Source: Juglans regia (lineage: Eukaryota > Streptophyta > Magnoliopsida > Fagales > Juglandaceae). Taken from it: DNA of 64,000 nucleotides. The notes under the pieces were generated by a model that had not been told where the DNA came from, searched no databases, and saw only the letters and a list, made by a program, of their open reading frames with translations. Shown here one piece after another: positions 43,708-53,843 of this stretch. Position 1 is the first letter of the stretch. Each line of letters begins with the position of its first letter. The stretch lies in the NCBI RefSeq assembly GCF_001411555.2, contig NC_049909.1, positions 7,509,485 to 7,573,484 of the forward strand. The letters run 5' to 3'. The translations under genes were made by a program, and so were the position numbers.

Positions 43708-45186
43708 TGATTGAGCTGAATTATTGCATATTTTATACATTTAGAACCAATATATTTTATTTATTTCATTACATTATTATTGGTTTTAGATGAAAAAATA
43801 GCGAAGATGAATAAATTCGAGTTGTGATTTAAATTGGTTAATAGCATGATTTATGCTTAATTTTATAACTTGTAATTTAATTGGACAATGTTCATTCACA
43901 TGCACGACATATTTTTGTTATTCTATTATTCATATTTTATTTTATTTCTAATTTCTATTATTTTATTTCTAATTTCAAATTCAAAGGATTTTCAAATGGG
44001 CAAGACGTTGGAACAACCTAAGAACTTTTAACAAGTGTAGGACTCTTCAAATAAGGATAATGATGGGGTTTGAGAGTAATTCGGATAAGAGTCCAAAATG
44101 TGTTAGGAGACAGAATGGACACACTTTAGTATTTTAATCATAACTTTCCGCTCCAATATCGGATTGATACAATTCTTGATGCGTTGGAAAGCTATCTTAA
44201 AGGGCTACAAAGTTATGTCTAATAAGGATTTCTAAATTCGAACTCCTAAAGTGCGCACATGGTTGCCCAATTGAGTCCTAAAATTTTAGCGATTTTGTGT
44301 GTTGGAATATGAAGACATTAGGGTTTCTTTCCTACCCTATTTAAGCATATCATTACCACAAAATTGGAGACTTTTTGAGACCAGCACCGCACATTTGAAG
44401 AACTCTTCTAGGGTCCAATTTCCGCTCCAGCTGCCTCCTCCATTGCCTACCACCTCCATCTCCATTCATTTGCCTTGCTCTTTTCACTCTCTACTATTTA
44501 TTTAATTTTAGTTTAAAGTTTGTGATTTATTTTTGAGATTTTTGGCCTAGAAGTTTGGGAAATTTAATTGCTCTTTATTTTACTTAATATCGTTATCTTT
44601 CTTGCTCTTTTAAGCTTTCATTGAACAGTGATTACAATTGCTATGGATGAATTTTTTAAAATTTGTGATTTAAATACAAGGATGAACCCTAGAATCTTCA
44701 TTTTGGGACTTTTCAATTTTCAGTTCGTATTTTGTCAATTACTTTCTAATCTAGTTTAAATCTTAGATTAGTTTTATTAATCTCTCGGTTCCATTGCATA
44801 TTAGATCGATTAAAGCTAAATTAGGACTTAAATAATTTCTGTTTTATTGTTTAATTTTCAGATTAATTAAGATTGTTTAATTTAGTTGATTTTTTGTATT
44901 GTTAATTTCAATTTGTTAGCTTTTTAACATTTCATTTCGACACTCAAAATCCAAAAATATGAATTTAGTCCATGACTAGTGCCCTTTTCATTCTTGTTGC
45001 ACTTTTCCATCCATTGCACATACCATCATTTTTATTTTCTCTTTATGAATATTTTCACAATTTTAAATGAGTTTGATTTTAAGTAACTTTTCCGAAGGAG
45101 ACGATCTATGAATGTATTCTTAATTATTACGCGACATCCTCCTGCACTTGGGATAGCCTTTGTGCTACTCATTCTTGAGTGAGTCA
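43708..45186 (+). repeat. 5' LTR of A2
   Basis: 1479 bp from TGATTGAGCTG to GAGTCA. Its first 425 bp match the right LTR at 49402-49826 with scattered substitutions. Confidence 0.8.
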
Positions 45187-45192
45187 AGTTTT

Positions 45193-45210
45193 TGGCGCCG
45201 TTGTTGGGGA
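45193..45210 (+). promoter_or_regulatory. A2 primer-binding site
   Basis: TGGCGCCGTTGTTGGGGA, close to the TGGCGCCGTTGCCGGGGA site typical of Athila elements, just after the LTR end. Confidence 0.8.
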
Positions 45211-45359
45211 TTAGTTGCTTAACAGAAATTTAAACTCGTTAATTTTATTTTTTTTATCTCAAATGTTTCCGACAATATCTTATCTCTGATTACACATTTC
45301 ACTTGTCACCTACTACTCAGTCACTTGAACCTTATTTATGCTATTCGGATTGATATTTC

Positions 45360-47161
45360 ATGTCATGGATGAGGGACAATTCAAATAGGTTAATTAGAGT
45401 TACATCGAGCACTGAGAGTAGTATACACAGCCCAGAGATAGATAACTCTTCTATTTTTTCTACAGACGAGGAAATTGAAATTGAACAAACCATGGTTGCA
45501 CCTGCACCACCCCCGCTTAGGGATTATTTGCAGCCCACTCGCACCACTACACCATCATGCATTATTTTACCAGATGATGCACCTAATTTTTCTATTAAGC
45601 ATGGCATGATGTCAGTGATACCTCAGTTCCACTAAATGGATTCTGAGAGTCCTTATCAGCACTTGACATATTTTTAGTTGTCCTATACTACTTTTATCAA
45701 TAGAGCCACTACTATTGAATTTATTAGACTTCGTTTATTTCCTTTCTCTTTAAAGGATAAAGCGAAGATTTGGTTTAATTCTTTGAGGCCTAATTCTATC
45801 TCTAGTTGGTCTGATATGCAACGTGAGTTCTTACAAAAAAAATTTCCTTTTTCGAGAACTTAGTATTTACAAGAGCAGATCAGTCAGTTCAATCAGAAAT
45901 CTGACGAGACTTTCCAGGCCAGCTGGGAAAGGTTTAAGGATTTGGTGAAAATCTGTCCACATCACGGTTTTGAATCCTGGAGGTTGGTTAATTATTTTTA
46001 CACTGGTCTCACTCCACAATGCAAATAGTTTGTTCAGACTATGTGCAATGGAGAATTCTTTAGTAAGGAACCTGATGAAGCATTGTCATTTTTGACTATC
46101 TTGCTGAGAGCGCACAACAATGGAACATTTGCACTGATCGAGTTTCATTGACAGCACAGCCACTGAGGGCTATTGCTGGTGGGGGCAGATATGAGCTTAA
46201 GGAGGACACTGACGTTAAAGCCCGAATAGCTGCATTGACTAGAAGATTAGAGGTCTTGGAGATGGAAAAAGTGAAGGTCGTGAAAACAGTAGGGACATGT
46301 TCTTTATGTGCTGATTCAAACCACAAGACCCAAGATTGCCCAATCATGCCAGGTTTTCAGGAGAGTGTCTCTGAGCAGATACAATCAGCAAACTGGGATA
46401 ATAGAGCACAAAATTAGTCTTTCTCCAATACATATAATGCGGAGTGGAGGAATCACCCAAATTTCTCATGGAGGAATGATCAGCCTGGTCGATCTCCTCC
46501 ACCTTCTTAGCAGCTATTTCATTAGGATGCTCCTCAGCAACAGTATCAGCCATATCAGAGTTCTCAGAGCTATCATTTTGTAGCACCTCCAGGATTTCAG
46601 CCTCATGTACCTACACAGAGTTCTCAGCCTCAATCATCTACGAAGAAGTCTCTAGACGACGGTATGGCACAAATGACTAACACACTTCAGCAATTCATGC
46701 AGATTCAGGCCACTACAAACAATCAGAACACTCAGGCCATAAATGACTTGCGAGGCATCATCAATAAGATGAGCTCGACATTGAGCACTCTAGAGAAAGG
46801 GAAATTCCCAGCACAGCCTCAGCCTAATCGTCAAGTATACCGGCAACAACAACAACAAGTGCATAATGTCTTAGGGGAGGTTTTTGAGACAGCGAAATCC
46901 GTTCTTACTTTTAGAAGTGGAAAGGAAGTTCCCCAACCAAAGATGACCATTGACAGACAGGTAGTTGCTCCTGCACCTAAAGATGTAACAGAGACTGATG
47001 AAGCTGAAAAAAAACCAGAGGTAGTGAGACCAGAGCTGAAGAAGCCTGTGAGTGTAAATGCTAAAACTAGTAGGGGGAACCAACTTGTGGTTCCCTATCC
47101 TCAGAGATTGGCAGCTAGCAAGAAGAACAAATACCACACTGAGATTTAGGAGATTTTTAAG
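45360..47161 (+). pseudogene. gag: A2 gag
   Basis: Broken frames spell an Athila gag: acidic N-terminus from 45360, a retrotransposon gag core near 45690-45860 (IEFIRLRLFPFSLKDKAKIW), a zinc knuckle near 46298-46340 (CSLCADSNHKTQDC), then the Gln-rich segment from 46664 (NTLQQFMQIQATTNNQN), closely matching A1. Several stops occur (for example near 45635, 45675, 46030, 46417, 47149). Confidence 0.82.
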
Positions 47162-47261
47162 CAAGTAAAGATTAATATTCCACTCTTAGATGCCATACGA
47201 CAAGTTCCTTCATATGCAAAATTTCTAAAGAACTTGTGCACAGTGAAGAGGAAGCTGAATG

Positions 47262-47437
47262 TGGATTCACAAGTCATCTCAGCTCATCTCAACTCATCTC
47301 AACTCATCTCACTACTATTCATTACTATTCGGCAACTTTAACTCACAAATCTCACTACTATTCACAACTCATCTCATTACTATTCACAATCCATCTCAAC
47401 TCATCTCAAGTCATCTCAAGTCATCTTCGAATCCAAA
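47262..47437. mobile_element. MITE-like insertion in A2
   Basis: About 175 bp made of TCATCTCAACTCATCTC and ACTATTCACAAC units, bounded by TGGATTC (47262) and its inverse GAATCCA (47429-47435). A1 continues without a break here (AATGTGCAAAAGAAAGCTTT), so the block was inserted into A2. Similar TCATCTCAACTCATC elements occur in woody eudicots. The target duplication is not clear. Confidence 0.6.
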
Positions 47438-47447
47438 CATCTCCTTA

Positions 47448-48300
47448 AAGCTTTCCTAACGGAGCAAGTCAGTGCATTAATCTTGTGCAAGACTCCTTAG
47501 AAGTTTGGAGATCCCGACTCTCCCCACATTTCCATTATGATTGGTGAGTCACGCATTGGGAGAGCTCTACTTGATTTGGGGAGTAGTGTGAACTTGCTGT
47601 CATTCTCAATGTATGAGCAGTTGGGATTAGGTGAGCTAAAAAAGACCTCCATCAAGCTACAGTAAGCTGACAGATCAGTCAAGGTGCCGAGGGGTATTGT
47701 TGAGAATGTCCTGATCCAGGTGGACAAATTTTACTACCTAGTGGATTTTGTAGTTCTTGATATGCAGCAGCCAGCCACTACTATTTACCAGGCGACTGTC
47801 ATCCTTGGGCGCCCATTCCTTGCTACCTCCAATGCACTAATAAATTGTTGAAGTGGAGTGCTAAAACTCATATTCGGGAATATGACATTGGAAATGAATG
47901 TGTTCAATACTTGCAAGATGCCTGGTGATTGCGACGAGTCAGAGGTGCATGTTGTTGAAGTGATTTTAGAGCTTGAAGAAATAAAGAGAGAGGCCTACGA
48001 TAATTCCCGCTTGGTGAAGGAGCGAATGAAGGCCTTGCATGAGAAGAAGATCCATGACAAACATCTTGTCCATGGTCAGAAAGTGCTCCTTTACAATTTA
48101 AGACTGCATCTTTTTCCCAGGAAGCCGAAATCTCGATAGAAGGGGCCGTACATTGTAAAGAAGGTTCATCCTCATGGGGCGGCAGACATTGTCAATCCGA
48201 AGAATGGAAATAGCTTCACTGTCAATGGACAAAGTCTAAAGCCGTTTCTGAAGGTCTTTGATCCACACGAAGAGATCTTGCTTGTGCAAGATTCCAAGGA
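47448..48300 (+). pseudogene. pol: A2 protease joined to integrase C-terminus (internal pol deletion)
   Basis: The protease is readable (RALLDLGSSVNLL, ADRSVKVPRGIVENVL, GRPFLATSNALINC) with stops near 47663 and 47848. After FGNMTLEMNVFNTC the sequence goes straight to integrase C-terminal residues (REAYDNSRLVKERMKAL, VLLYNLRLHLFP), which in A1 lie about 2.8 kb farther on. RT, RNase H and the integrase catalytic core are missing. The frame 47858-48139 spans the join. Confidence 0.85.
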
Positions 48301-49401
48301 AGTGTTTTGATCTTTTCACCCTTTATAGCTTTCTTTACTTGCATTTTGTTTTTTTTTTTATTTGTTGTTTTGCTTTGATTTTATATTTCATGTTGATTTT
48401 TTTTGTTTTGCTTGCTTATTCTTGTCGACTTTGTTTTCTTTCGTTCAATTCATTAAAGACCATGTCTCTCACTAATTGGGGGTAGAGTGTGTGCACAGAA
48501 TTAAAAAGAAAAAAAAAGGGAAAAATTTTGCATTAATGTGATGTGCATTGATACACATATGATTGACACACACTCTATTTCTAGTATTTTGTGAAATCTG
48601 AGCATCTTGGTGGAGTAGTTGAGCAGAATCATTTTATGAAGATTTATTTTCAAGCTTAAGCATAGAGCATGATTTTTGTTGCATCATATTTTGTTGATGT
48701 GTAGCTTGAAACACCGGGATGCTATACTTATTGAGATAAGACTTGATAAGATTTTTGTAGAATGAAGGGCAAATTTTGAAGGACATTTTGCACATGCTTA
48801 CGCTTGTAGTGTTCCTTTTTTACTATTCACTGATTTAACACAGGAGAAGAAAACTGCAGGACTACCAAGCCATGCTTCAAAAACAAAAAAAAGAAGAAGA
48901 AGAAGAAAATGGAAAGAAAAAAAAAAGAGATTTGAAAAGATTAGAAAAAAAAAGGAATAAAAACGACTTAGTGAACTTTCCTAGGTAAAGGGCTAGAAAC
49001 AGTTACCTAAGACTTTGGGGGTTGAGTGTTCAACCTTTAAAAACAAAGCTGGCGTGAAAACTGCTAGTCCCTTGGGCTTTGAGGTAGTTAGAATCAGCAA
49101 TGATTAATCTTAAGGTTGAAAAATCCTATGACAAATCATGGCTAGTAATGAGGAACACACAACCAGTTTAGTTCTACACACACATTTGAGTTCTGAGACA
49201 TTTGTCTCAATTCTATGTGAAAAATTGTTGAGATGGTCTTGGTGGGTATAGCCCCTGGGGATTGAGTAGTAACGTCACTTTTGTGAGAATTCAGAATTGT
49301 GTTTGATTGTTTCTGTTTGGATTTTGATCTTTATGCAATATTCATCTCAATTAATTTTCACTATTTTGCTCAAGGCTTAGCAAAAAGCTAGTTGGGGGGT
49401 G
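48301..49401 (+). other. A2 untranslated tail with two polypurine tracts
   Basis: No gene seen. AATTGGGGGTAGAG at 48474-48487 corresponds to the internal tract of A1, and GTTGGGGGG at 49391-49399 directly precedes the right LTR. Adenine-rich GAAGAAGAAG and AAAAAAAG runs lie near 48885-48960. Confidence 0.6.
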
Positions 49402-49826
49402 TGATTGAGCTGAATTATTGCATATTTTATACATTTAGAATCAATATATTTTATTTATTTCATTACATTATTATTGGTTTTAGATAAAAAAAAAATGGTT
49501 AGGATGAATAAATCTGAGTTGTGATTTAAATTGGTTAATATCATGATTTATGCTTAATTTTATAACTTGTGATTTAATTGGACAATGTTCATTTACATGC
49601 AGAACATATTTTTGATATTCTATTATTCATATTTTATTTTATTTATAATTTCAAACTCAAATGACTTTCAAGTGGGTAAGACGTTGGAACAACCTAAGAA
49701 CTTTCAACGAGTGTATGACTCTTCAAATAAGGATAATGATGGGGTTTGAGAGTAATTCAAATCATAGTCCAAAATGCGTTAGGAGACAGAATGGACACAC
49801 TTTAGTATTTTAATCATAACTTTCCA
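49402..49826 (+). repeat. Right LTR of A2, truncated at 425 bp
   Basis: It matches the 5' LTR from its first base to ATAACTTTCC, then stops; LINE endonuclease sequence follows at once. About 1.05 kb of the LTR is missing. Confidence 0.82.
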
Positions 49827-50057
49827 TTGTACTCCAAAAAACCCATATTTCCCCCTTCCCCCTCATTTGAAATAACCTTACCAAAATTTAGACATCTTGC
49901 CAATTTATGAGCACCTCTAAATTTTGAAAAGGTTCTAATATAGCAACAATTTTTGGTTTGTATCTTCCAACCAACGTCTTTAATCTACTTATAGAGGTCC
50001 CAACTCTTCTAATAATCCATACAAAGATGGAATCAATCATTGATCAAGATTAGAGTT
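49827..50057 (-). pseudogene. LINE endonuclease, N-terminal part
   Basis: Minus strand: WIIRRVGTSISRLKTLV, PKIVAILEPFSKF, LARCLNFGKVISNEGEGG, MGFLEYN. This matches the start of plant LINE endonucleases (WNxRG and AILEP blocks). The expected WN is WI, so the conserved Asn at the active site appears changed. It continues beyond A2 at 43707. Confidence 0.75.
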
Positions 50058-51224
50058 TCAGGCAAGAACCCTAGAAGAACTTCGCATTTTAATAAACATA
50101 TTTTTCTTATACCTTTTTTTACCTTCATTCACCTCATATTCTGTGAGATATTCCTTATCCTGTGAAAAAATCTCTGGATGGTGTTCCGGTTCCAGTTCCA
50201 AAGAAATATTTTCCTCTCTCAGGATGTCTTCATGAACTTCCTCATCGGATTCCTCTTCCACCAATGGCTGATTTTGCAAAATTATCAGAACATTCACGTC
50301 CTTAATCCTGGCCTCAAGCATATGCTGATTCTTGTCCATAGAATGCTCCACTCGACACACACCCATAACATTCCCAACACAATCTAGGTCATCAACATTT
50401 AACATCATTTCCTTTTTGGCCTCTGTTTTAGCAGATGGCACCAACTGCACCACATGGTCCGTCATTGGAGGAATTAATTCAGTCATCTGCACCGAAGGAT
50501 CTTCTTTCTCAGATACCAACTACACCACATGGTCTACCAATTGCATCGAATTATCTTCCTTCTCATAAACCAACTGCCGATGGAGGGATTAATTCAGTCA
50601 TCTTTTCCACCCCAGCCTCCTCTGTTTCCATTTCCATCATAATATTTTCTATAACAGCAGTACTTTCCACATCAACAGGAGGGGGAACTTCAACATTATC
50701 AGAAGCACTTGGCTCAAACCCATGCTCTTCTACCAGATTTTTTGTCTCCGATTGGGCTTTTCTACCAACTCTATTTCTCCCATTCTTGCTAGCTTTTCCA
50801 GGATTGCACGTCCATGAGTTATGAACCTGCATATGACAAGAAGAACAATATGCAGGGAGCGTTTCATAGACGATCTCTTGCTTTCGACTCGAGGCCAACC
50901 CTGGTGCCCCAATCCAAAAATGAGTCAGGGGTTTCACAGCATCAACTTCCACACATAATCTTGCTCCATCCGTTCTCGTAGTGCAACTAGTCGGATTATC
51001 ACGACAAATAAACGTTCCAATGGGAGACATAAGGATAATCAAGAAAGCCTCTTGATAAAAATCTGGAGGGAGACTCGGCAAAGAAACCCATACCGGAACC
51101 CTTGAAGGCTCTTCATCCTCATTAAAATCCAGTGACCATCTGAATGCACAATAGAAGATCCCATTAATCTCACATACCTCCCGTGACAAAGCCTTGGTGA
51201 AGTCGACTTCATTAGCCTTATGTA
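50058..51224 (-). pseudogene. LINE ORF1, C-terminal part with zinc knuckle
   Basis: Minus strand: HKANEVDFTKAL and VPVWVSLPSLPPDFY complete the DUF4283 domain begun at 53564. A zinc knuckle follows (CSSCHMQVHNSWTC, CX2CX4HX4C), then a basic stretch and an acidic linker. A stop at 50563-50565 and a frame change lead into 50519-50058. In the linker the modules MTELIPP, EKEDPSVQ and DHVVQLV recur two or three times, a small internal duplication. ORF1 of plant LINEs is an RNA-binding protein of the retrotransposition complex. Confidence 0.82.
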
Positions 51225-53438
51225 TGTGGCGCCCCCGACCCCCATGAAAGGAAAACACGGGAATCGAGACGCCGGGATGATGACAACACGGTCACACATC
51301 CCAACGTGAGTGCCAAATGTGTGTACAAGCGACAGTGTACAATAACAACGCAGCGGATTAGTCAACTAAGTACCAGAATTTAAATACAAGTAAACATCCG
51401 AAGAAGTTTAAAAGCAGTTATACAGTCATCCAAAATAAAGTTAACACATGTCCCGAAAATACAGAAGGGTAAAATAAAATAACAATAACCAGTGATCCCA
51501 GATCACTCCTCGGGCGGAGCCGTCTCCTCAGGCTCGCCCTCCTCCTCCTCATCTGCATCAAAATCTGCATTACCACAGAATGGTACCGCAGGTAAGTATA
51601 ACCCAAAAAAAAATCTCAGGAATAAAATGCATTTAATACAACTAACATGAATGCATATGATAAATTATGCATTTTTCCTCAAAACATCATTTTCCCCGAA
51701 AATGATAATTTTCCAACACACGCCAAAAATCCCATTTGGCCCAAAAATAATCCGTAAAACATTTTCCCAGAAAATGATTTACACAAAATCCATCTCACAC
51801 TATTTTCCCAGAAAATAGCCAATTAATCCGTCAATACCCTATGCACCATGGCCTCCCCTAGGGACCATCCGCACGTCCTGGCTTCGTAGCGATGCTCAGT
51901 TCCGCGCCCAGCGCGTTCATGGCCGAGCACCCACTATGCAACGAGTGATGCCCAGTTCCGCGCCCAGCGCGTACATGGCCAGACATCCTCTAGTCCCCGC
52001 CAGCAGAAGGACCACGGAGTCGGCATGAATCTCTCGTCCGATCCCATTGTCGCCCAGCGACAATCCAGGGGACGTTACTCAGTTTATTCCGCTCCCGAGT
52101 AACCAGAGGAGCTCCACCGAGATAATGCCCCATCTCGGCTTGGGGTCGTGATACACACGCACCCAAAAATATTCTCACATAAAATCATAACTTTCCAAAT
52201 CACACATGAGCATGAATTCAATACACGAAAACCCAGTTTTCCTTTACAAACATGATCATGCATGAAATAATGATATGCACATGTACCAACACAAATCCAC
52301 ATTCCTCAATAACCAATAACCAATCCAATCAAACCAACCCAAACAACTCCAATCATAAGTCCATCCGACCCCCGAACTCCTCGGACTCAGTCCGGCATGC
52401 CAAAAAATACAGTGAAATGGGTTAGTGCAAAAATACATAAAATTCATGAGAATTCTTTGGAAAATACTTACAGCGCTATAAGATAATTTCCGGAGGATCA
52501 CGAAGCTGAAAAATGCGACGTCTGAGCAACACCACAGTGTAAAATACACTGTGGCCGTGGGTCACAAATACCAACTTTTCAACGGAGACAAACGAAGACC
52601 CCAAAATGATAGGGTAGGGCCTAGAGAGGTCGGTGAAGCCAATGGTAGTGGCGGTTTGCCGTGGGTGGCGGCGCAAGGGGTGGTTTTAGGCCAAAAATGC
52701 CGAAATCGGAGATGGACTTGGTTGTGCTTCACCGGTGATGGATCGGAGCCGGGGTTGGGTCCATTGGGTTGCCAAGAGGTCGGGGATGAAGTTGTAGGAA
52801 GATGGTGGCCAATGGTGGCGCGACGGCGGCGCGCGAAGGAAATGAAGCCGAGGCAGGGTGTTGCGCGTGGAGGCTAATGGCGGCGAGATAGGGGCTGAGA
52901 TTCACGGGGAAGGGTCGCCGGCCGATGGGGAGGGGAACGGAAGGGGCGGTGTCGGTCACGGGCGGCGCACGGCGGCGCTGGGTGGAAGAGAAAGAAACTG
53001 ACGGAAGAGAGAGGGAGGGGGCTGGACTTCGCGCGCGGGAAAGGAAAATACTGGGAGAAGAAAAAGAAAAGAAAGAAAAGAAAAGGAGGAAAAGAAAAAT
53101 AGGGGAAAAGAAATGAGGTCCAATCCTCATAACTTGGGTCACGAAAATGATCCAACGAAAACGATTTTAAAACCACAAATCAAATAAAATAATTTAAACG
53201 TAATGGTAAAGTCAAATTGAAATAATTAAATCTCACAATAATTAATTAAATATGAAACGTAGTTTAAATGCACAACAATAAATAAATATTAAGAAAGCAC
53301 ATAAAATATTAATTTTCCCCAATTAAAAATCCTAAAAATAATCCAATTAAAATCCAATAATTTTAAAATAAGAGAATAAATTTTAAATAAATAAAAATAA
53401 TCCCTCAATAAAAATACACTAAAATACGGGGTGTTACA
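51225..53438 (-). mobile_element. Solo LTR S3, 2.2 kb, minus orientation
   Basis: Minus-strand ends TGTAACACCCC (53438) and GGCGCCACA (51225), flanked by the exact duplication ATGTA (51220-51224 and 53439-53443). It is the same LTR family and length as T1 but more diverged. It retains the hairpin cassette, the duplicated 56-bp unit, the donor-like GTAAGT and the CCGCTGCG block. LINE ORF1 rejoins across it. No internal region remains. Confidence 0.93.
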
Positions 53439-53843
53439 ATGTACAAAGACGTTACGCGGTCTCCTCATTGAAGATACTACTGGAATGGCCGTAAGCCCCC
53501 ATCGACTGTGAATGAACACACGAACTGCATCCAACGAAGGGCAATTCTTCAGAAACTTGAGCACAATAGAATAGCGGAATGGTTCTGCTGAACGTGTGAC
53601 CTCCTATTTGGAAAACTGAAAATAAACCTCTCCTTCAACTATCTTTGGATGTCTGGGCGCAACCACCATCTCAGGTATGGGTTGAGGGACGGCAGCCACC
53701 GGCAAAGGAAGGCCGACTGGTGCCACCATCTACGGCTGCCATGCAGCCTCACGTGAAGGCCAAGAAACTTGCGGTAGAAAAAAACCCTATTCCATAGAGA
53801 GAATAAGGGTAAAAACGGAAACCAACTTCCAACCACTAGCACA
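53439..53843 (-). pseudogene. LINE ORF1, N-terminal part (DUF4283 start)
   Basis: A likely start ATG is at 53729 (MVAPVGLPLPVAAVPQP). The frame meets a stop at 53606-53604, then continues EVTRSAEPFRYSIVLKFL, PSLDAVRVFIHSRWGL, RRPRNVFV and joins HKANEVDF beyond S3. The order matches DUF4283 proteins. Sequence from 53730 to 53843 is the 5' untranslated region. Confidence 0.78.

Larger units (their letters stand above)
43708..49826 (+). mobile_element. Athila derivative A2 with pol deleted
   Basis: LTR (43708-45186), TGGCGCC primer site, gag, protease, then the integrase C-terminus joined directly to the protease end, untranslated tail, polypurine tract and only the first 425 bp of a right LTR. 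Compared with A1 about 2.8 kb covering RT, RNase H and the integrase core is absent. It sits in the LINE endonuclease: LINE reads FLEYN on one side and NYKVQVAR on the other. The left flank is AATTA; no matching full duplication is present at right. Confidence 0.85.
26528..53843 (-). mobile_element. Plant L1-type LINE, near full length, split by four insertions
   Basis: On the minus strand: 5' region at 53843, ORF1 (DUF4283 and zinc knuckle), endonuclease, RT, zf-RVT, RNase H, 3' UTR and a poly(A) tail (12 T on the plus strand at 26528-26539). Inserted pieces are S3, A2, b and T1; joining across each restores LINE protein similarity. The flanks AGTTGAA (26521-26527) and AGTTGAA (53845-53851), with nearby AAAAGTATTT and CATGA on both sides, form a degenerate target duplication in the E0 LTR. 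Without insertions the LINE is roughly 6.6 kb. It has stops and frameshifts. Confidence 0.85.

Noticed and set aside
47262..47437. CRISPR-like or satellite array from TCATCTCAACTC repeats
   Set aside because: Short, irregular units without spacers, bounded by an inverted TGGATTC and inserted in gag-pol; a MITE fits better.
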